DNA from: JANMQK01 sp031370485
GTDB taxonomy: Bacteria; Acidobacteriota; Polarisedimenticolia; Gp22-AA2
DNA: 15,727 bases
NCBI GenBank assembly: GCA_031370485.1
Contig: JANMQK010000304.1
Location: 1-15,727, forward strand
Direction: 5' to 3'
A program made the position numbers and the translations under genes. The notes under the pieces were generated by a model. It worked only from the letters and a program-made list of their open reading frames with translations. It was not told where the DNA came from and did no database searches. Below, piece after piece: positions 13,459 to 15,727 of the stretch; the stretch's first letter is position 1; the number at the start of each line of letters is the position of its first letter.

Positions 13459-13812
13459 CTAGAGCAGCCCTTTCTCCACCTTCTCCTGGCAGGAGCGGCA
13501 GTGGCTGGCCCACGGCACAGCCTCCAGGCGCTTCTTGTCCAGATCCTTACCGCATTCGACACACGTGCCGAAAGTCGCCTTGTTGATGCGCTGCAGGGCG
13601 TCGTCCACCTTCTGCAGCACTTCGCGATCCGTGTTCGAGAGGGAGTAGAGGAATTCCTTCGTGTAGGCGCTCGACGCCTTGTCGGCGAGGTCCTGCGTGC
13701 CCTCGTCCTCGATCAAGCGGCCGTAGGTCTTGTTCTTGTTGTAGGCCTCGGACAGCCCCTTCTTCTTTTCCACGAGGAGCTTCCGGTAGCCGTCAAGCTG
13801 CTTCTTGTTCAT
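13459..13812 (-). CDS. DksA/TraR-family C4 zinc-finger regulator
   Basis: A 117-aa cytosolic protein of the family that enters the RNA polymerase secondary channel and, with ppGpp, shifts transcription away from rRNA promoters in starvation. Residues about 3-75 form the coiled coil (QLDGYRKLLVEKKKGLSEA ... EVLQKVDDALQRI), with DLADKA at 41-46 matching the DxxDxA tip motif that is essential in E. coli DksA. The zinc finger uses C84, C87, C105 and C108 (GTCVECGK, HCRSCQE). It is shorter than E. coli DksA (151 aa), with a truncated N-terminal region. ATG 13812 has GAGG 7 bases upstream. It has its own strong promoter-like sequence and is probably the first gene of the operon that continues to comF. 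The tip motif and full Cys set suggest an active DksA-type factor rather than a phage-type relic. Confidence 0.92.
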   Translation of the reverse strand: MNKKQLDGYRKLLVEKKKGLSEAYNKNKTYGRLIEDEGTQDLADKASSAYTKEFLYSLSNTDREVLQKVDDALQRINKATFGTCVECGKDLDKKRLEAVPWASHCRSCQEKVEKGLL

Positions 13813-13849
13813 CGCGAACCCTCAGGAAGCTGCATGATCGATCTCCCGG

Positions 13850-13880
13850 AAAAAAACCGGCAACCCATGAGACAGGCCGG
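13850..13880 (-). terminator. Intrinsic terminator of the rpmA-obgE-rsfS operon
   Basis: Reading the minus strand, CCGGC (13876-13880), a 14-base loop, GCCGG (13857-13861) and then seven T (13850-13856) form a compact intrinsic terminator 27 bases beyond the rsfS stop. The stem is short but all G:C, and the T-run is uninterrupted. Confidence 0.65.
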
Positions 13881-13882
13881 GT

Positions 13883-13911
13883 AATGTATCGGCGCCCGGC
13901 GGGAAAGTCAA
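13883..13911 (-). promoter_or_regulatory. Sigma-70-like promoter of the DksA-like gene, overlapping the rsfS stop
   Basis: TTGACT (13906-13911) on the minus strand includes the rsfS TGA stop codon; TACATT (13883-13888) follows after 17 bases. They match consensus at 5 and 4 of 6 positions. The predicted start near 13876 falls at the left arm of the terminator hairpin, so the dksA transcript would lack that arm and avoid termination. Confidence 0.65.
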
Positions 13912-14270
13912 CCCTTCCGGCCGCTGGAAACCCCTTTCTTCTTGCGGCTTTCCGGACGACCGGCAGCCAGGCGCGGCGCGTCCCCCCAGAGCCTTTCCAG
14001 GCTGTAGAAGTCGCGGGTCTCGCGCGTGAAGATGTGGACGACGAGGTCGGTGTAGTCGATCAGGATCCAGTCCCCCATCGCGTACCCTTCAACGTGCTGG
14101 GGCCGCTGCCCTGACTCCGCCAGGCGATCCACGATCGCGTCGCAGATCGCCTGCGTCTGGCGGCGCTGGTTCCCGTGGCAGATCACGAAGCAGTCGGTGA
14201 ACGACGCCAGTTTTTTGAGGTTCAGGACGACGGGGTCTTCCGCCTTCTTCTCGGCGGCCGCCTCGAGCAC
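13908..14270 (-). CDS. rsfS: Ribosome silencing factor RsfS (RsfA/Iojap family)
   Basis: RsfS binds ribosomal protein uL14 and blocks joining of 30S and 50S subunits in nutrient limitation. Seen: KKAEDPVVLNLKKLASFTDC (residues 8-27), FVICHGNQRRQTQAI, then the C-terminal core EGYAMGDWILIDYTDLVVHIF and YSLERLWGDA. These match the Iojap/RsfS core closely. A basic tail follows (RPESRKKKGVSSGRKG). From GTG 14270 the protein is 120 aa, but the first family helix would be cut short. In-frame sequence continues upstream to the obgE stop with only ATC (14295-14297) well placed after GGGAGG (14305-14310), so the true protein may be 9 residues longer. GTG 14270 has a weaker GAGG about 9 bases upstream. 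The gene follows obgE directly and precedes a terminator. Confidence 0.94.
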   Translation of the reverse strand: MLEAAAEKKAEDPVVLNLKKLASFTDCFVICHGNQRRQTQAICDAIVDRLAESGQRPQHVEGYAMGDWILIDYTDLVVHIFTRETRDFYSLERLWGDAPRLAAGRPESRKKKGVSSGRKG

Positions 14271-14309
14271 CTGCTGGAGCCTCTGTCGTGGCTGGATGTG
14301 CGTTCCTCC

Positions 14310-15347
14310 CTAGGCTTTCATGGCGCCGGAGGCACCGGGTTCCGTGTTCCCGAGGCCGTGGACGAGCGACCATGTCGCCTCGAGAAGATCCCCGAGGCCG
14401 GCGCCGGTCACCGCCGAAATTTTGAAAAACGGCACGCCCCCGGAGCGGCAGCGTTCTGCCAGCGCGTCGAGGCGCGCCTTGTCTTGAAGGGCGTCGACCT
14501 TGGTGGCCACCACGATCTGCGGTCGCGCCGCGAGATCCTCGCTGAAGGCCCTGAGTTCGCTGTTCACCACCTCGAGATCATGCAGCGGGTCGCGTCCCGA
14601 CATCTCCGACGAGTCCACCAGGTGGAGAAGCGCCCGGGTCCTTTCGATATGACGCAGGAACTTGATTCCCAGGCCGGCGCCGTTATGGGCCCCCTCGATG
14701 AGCCCCGGTATGTCGGCGACGACGAAGGTGCGGAAGCTTCCGAGATCGACGACACCCAGGTTCGGCTCGACCGTGGTGAACGGGTAATCGGCGATCTTCG
14801 GATGCGCCGCCGAGATCCTCGAGATCAAGGTCGATTTGCCCGCGTTGGGGAAGCCGATGATGCCGATGTCGGCGATCAGCTTCAGCTCGAGAAGGAGGAC
14901 ATGCTCTTCTCCGCGAGTGCCGGGCTCCGACTCGCGAGGCGCCTGGTGCGTCGAGGTGGCGAACGAGGCGTTGCCCCGCCCCCCGCGACCCCCGGCGGCG
15001 ATTCGCACCCGGTTGCCCGCGGCCACCAGGTCCGCGATCACCGCGCCGCCCTCCACGTCGAGGACCAGCGTGCCAGGCGGTACCTTGATGACCAGGTCGA
15101 GCCCGTCGCGCCCCGCGCGGTTGCCTCCCTCGCCGTGCCGGCCCCTGTCGGCCACGAATTTCTTCTTGTACCGGAAGGCGTTGAGTCCCTTGAGGGACGG
15201 ATCGGCCTCCATGAAGACGGAGCCCCCGTCCCCTCCTGGGCCGCCGTCCGGACCGCCCCGCGGGACGAACTTCTCGCGCCGGAAGGATACGCAGCCGTTG
15301 CCGCCCCTTCCGCCGCTGACGACGATCTTCGCCTGGTCGACCAGCAT
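14310..15347 (-). CDS. obgE: GTPase Obg (CgtA)
   Basis: An essential 50S-associated GTPase for ribosome assembly and stringent response. At 345 aa it has the Obg fold (about 1-158, with glycine-rich loops such as GGRGGNG and GGRGGRGNASF) and the G domain (about 159-335). G1 is GFPNAGKST (165-173), G2 contains T191-T192 in YPFTTVEPN, G3 is DIPG (212-215), G4 is TKVD (282-285) and G5 is SA (311-312). G4 has Thr in place of the Asn of NKxD; this variant occurs in other Obg proteins but is worth noting. The C-terminal OCT domain found in some Firmicutes is absent. Start ATG 15347 has GGGAG about 9 bases upstream. It lies 105 bases after rpmA and 39 bases before the GTG of rsfS, the common rplU-rpmA-obgE arrangement. 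Confidence 0.99.
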   Translation of the reverse strand: MLVDQAKIVVSGGRGGNGCVSFRREKFVPRGGPDGGPGGDGGSVFMEADPSLKGLNAFRYKKKFVADRGRHGEGGNRAGRDGLDLVIKVPPGTLVLDVEGGAVIADLVAAGNRVRIAAGGRGGRGNASFATSTHQAPRESEPGTRGEEHVLLLELKLIADIGIIGFPNAGKSTLISRISAAHPKIADYPFTTVEPNLGVVDLGSFRTFVVADIPGLIEGAHNGAGLGIKFLRHIERTRALLHLVDSSEMSGRDPLHDLEVVNSELRAFSEDLAARPQIVVATKVDALQDKARLDALAERCRSGGVPFFKISAVTGAGLGDLLEATWSLVHGLGNTEPGASGAMKA

Positions 15348-15410
15348 GAGACACCGCTCCCTGCGCCTTTGACCGGCCGGACCGCGACATGGCCTCCTTG
15401 AAGGGAGATG

Positions 15411-15424
15411 CTCCGGGCCCGGAG
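15411..15424. repeat. GC-rich palindrome between rpmA and obgE
   Basis: CTCCGGGCCCGGAG is a perfect 14-bp palindrome in the 105-base gap. In the transcript it could form a very short hairpin; without a T-run it is not an intrinsic terminator. It may set the relative amounts of rpmA and obgE message, or be chance in GC-rich DNA. Confidence 0.3.
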
Positions 15425-15452
15425 GGGCACGGGGGCTTCGAGACGGCGGGGG

Positions 15453-15727
15453 CTAGCTATCGGAAGAGGTCGCCGCGGCAGGCACGATGGTGACGAACTT
15501 GCCGTGACGGCCCCGGTCCACGAAGCGGACGACACCGTCGATGCGCGCGTAAAGGGTGTCATCCCTTCCCCAGCCGACGTTCGTCCCCGGCTTCAAGCGG
15601 GTGCCACGCTGGCGGACCAGGATCGATCCGCCCGTGACGAACTGGCCGCCGAAGCGCTTCACTCCCAGCCGCTGAGCGTTGCTGTCGCGGCCGTTCCTCG
15701 AACTGCCTCCGGCTTTCTTGTGGGCCA
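15453..15727 (-). CDS. rpmA: 50S ribosomal protein bL27 (start cut by one base)
   Basis: bL27 sits near the peptidyl-transferase centre of the 50S subunit, with its N-terminal tail reaching the tRNA acceptor ends. The visible 90 residues begin AHKKAGGSSRNGRDSNAQRL and continue GVKRFGGQFV, ILVRQRGTRLKPGTNVGWG and FVDRGRHGKFVTI, a full bL27. The first visible bases are TG followed by GCC CAC AAG AAA, so the A of the presumed ATG lies just outside the window at 15728. The first residues show the short-tailed MAHKKAGG form rather than the Firmicutes form with a cleaved extension. The stop TAG is at 15453-15455. The tail ends in an Ala/Ser-rich run. Upstream rplU would be expected outside the window. 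Confidence 0.98.
   Translation of the reverse strand, partial: AHKKAGGSSRNGRDSNAQRLGVKRFGGQFVTGGSILVRQRGTRLKPGTNVGWGRDDTLYARIDGVVRFVDRGRHGKFVTIVPAAATSSDS

Noticed and set aside
11911..13884. Long plus-strand open frame opposite the TPR and DksA-like genes
   Set aside because: Rich in Leu/Asp/Glu/Val repeats caused by reverse reading of TPR codons; no domain, and it conflicts with firm genes.
14683..15390. Minus-strand open frame starting at ATG 15390 after AAGGAGG
   Set aside because: It overlaps obgE in another frame, has no domain, and the ribosome site is only 2 bases from the ATG, too close to work well.

Overview
This 15.7 kb window is GC-rich, tightly packed chromosomal DNA from a diderm bacterium. 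It contains mostly conserved housekeeping genes. The GWxTD-domain protein, the LapA/LapB-like TPR protein, the rubredoxin and zinc-ribbon proteins and the strongly GC-biased coding are compatible with Acidobacteriota or a neighbouring phylum. That placement is an inference from gene content, not a phylogenetic result. I see no tRNA, rRNA, CRISPR array, insertion sequence or phage gene, and no sign of recent transfer.

Layout, left to right. (1) Positions 1-2847, plus strand: the 3' end of an M16-type peptidase, an HDAC-superfamily deacetylase and a group II PLP-dependent decarboxylase, with overlapping or abutting ends like one operon. (2) 2844-4297, minus: an NtrC-type sigma-54 activator with its own strong sigma-70-like promoter. 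Its receiver domain has Gly where the phosphorylated Asp should be. (3) 4347-8922, minus: a secreted cyclophilin-type PPIase, a secreted GWxTD protein, YvcK/CofD and a small S24/S26-type serine peptidase. There are promoter-like sequences before each of the first three. (4) 9122-9643, plus: a double zinc-ribbon protein divergent from the PPIase. (5) 9633-13911, minus: a DksA/TraR protein, a LapA-LapB-like fusion, gpmI and comF, probably one transcript starting at a promoter before dksA. (6) 13850-15727, minus: rpmA, obgE and rsfS, ending in an intrinsic terminator; rpmA is cut one base into its presumed ATG.

How the genes fit together. rpmA-obgE-rsfS is the classic ribosome-assembly and ribosome-silencing cluster. 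The DksA-like regulator next to it, which has the DxxDxA tip motif, begins a second cluster for envelope quality control (LapB-like), glycolysis (gpmI) and a ComF phosphoribosyltransferase. YvcK links carbon metabolism to the cell envelope. The PPIase and GWxTD proteins both carry export signals. The deacetylase-decarboxylase pair suggests amine or polyamine metabolism, but the substrate cannot be read from sequence.

There is no obvious new multi-gene system. The points most worth a second look are the degenerate receiver, the LapA-LapB fusion, the interlocked terminator and dksA promoter, a palindrome over the yvcK -35 box that shares arms with another palindrome upstream of the PPIase, a membrane-free peptidase with His at the usual Lys position, and a possible ATC start for rsfS.
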